A stretch of 5,338 bases of DNA from Akkermansia sp. (GTDB lineage: Bacteria; Verrucomicrobiota; Verrucomicrobiia; Verrucomicrobiales; Akkermansiaceae): assembly GCA_020047775.1 (NCBI GenBank), contig JAIFNK010000264.1, forward strand, positions 1-5,338, read 5' to 3'. The notes beneath the pieces were generated by a model, which worked only from the letters and a program-made list of their open reading frames with translations, did not search any database and had not been told where the DNA came from. This document shows positions 5,253-5,338 of this stretch, piece after piece. Every line of letters begins with the position of its first letter. Positions within the stretch are counted from its first letter, which is position 1. The position numbers and the translations under genes are program-made.

Positions 5253-5338
5253 ATGCCACGCGTCCTACTTGTTGAAGATGAACCTGCGATCGCCGACACG
5301 CTCGTTTACGCGCTCGGCACCGAGTGCTTCGAGGTCAC
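5253..5338 (+). CDS. creB: CreB-like response regulator, receiver domain N-terminus (3' end missing)
   Basis: Only the first 28 codons are in the window; the gene runs off the right edge. The peptide starts MPRVLLVEDEPAIADTLVYA and continues LGTECFEV. It shows the receiver-domain first strand (VLLVEDE), with the Glu8/Asp9 acidic pair that binds Mg2+. Next comes the helix IADTLVYAL, which matches E. coli CreB (VEDEQGIADTLVY) closely rather than just any receiver. CreB is an OmpR/PhoB-family DNA-binding regulator, phosphorylated by the sensor kinase CreC on a downstream Asp that is not visible here. The predicted CreB target array directly upstream supports the assignment independently. I start at ATG 5253 because the beta-1 strand begins at codon 3; no Shine-Dalgarno sequence precedes it. 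A creC-type kinase gene would be expected just downstream, outside the window. Other OmpR-family regulators remain possible. Confidence 0.78.
   Translation, partial: MPRVLLVEDEPAIADTLVYALGTECFEV

Noticed and set aside
5289..5304. 16-base exact match with 679-694 in the HAD gene
   Set aside because: Both encode the same short peptide IADTL with the same preferred codons; the flanking sequence is unrelated, so this is not a repeat.

Overview
The window is GC-rich and ordinary in gene density. It carries six protein-coding genes and no RNA gene, mobile element or CRISPR array that I can see. Both ends cut a gene. The organism is a Gram-negative bacterium: there is an OmpA-like peptidoglycan-binding protein, a Tat-exported periplasmic hydrolase and a CreB-type response regulator. 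None of the five start codons visible here has a Shine-Dalgarno sequence at a normal distance. Together with the base composition this would fit Verrucomicrobiota, but the phylum is a guess and no marker gene here proves it.

Layout: 1-605 (+) is the C-terminal part of tsaD (tRNA t6A synthesis). 640-1278 (+) is a HAD-family phosphatase 34 bases downstream, possibly in the same transcript. 1325-2506 (+) is a single-pass membrane protein with a long coiled coil and an OmpA-like C-terminal domain. 2531-3484 (-) is a ten-helix EamA/DMT-type transporter, convergent with the previous gene and leaving only 24 bases between the two stops. 3606-5138 (+) is a Tat-exported 5'-nucleotidase/UshA-type metallophosphoesterase, divergent from the transporter across a 121-base spacer that holds a large imperfect dyad. 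5253 to the window end (+) is the first 28 codons of a CreB-like response regulator.

The genes do not form one pathway. Only tsaD and the HAD gene look like a possible operon; the others seem to have their own promoters.

The most informative signal lies upstream of the CreB-like gene: three TTCAC-like half-sites at an exact 11-base period (TTCAC, TTCAT, TTCAC, each pair separated by 6 bases). This is the architecture of the enterobacterial cre-tag, the known DNA target of CreB. The array sits directly upstream of that gene and overlaps its putative -35, which predicts autoregulation. A second theme is that three genes have promoter-like hexamers ending only 5-7 bases before the ATG, which would give leaderless or nearly leaderless mRNAs. 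The metallophosphoesterase also has a diverged substrate-binding domain.
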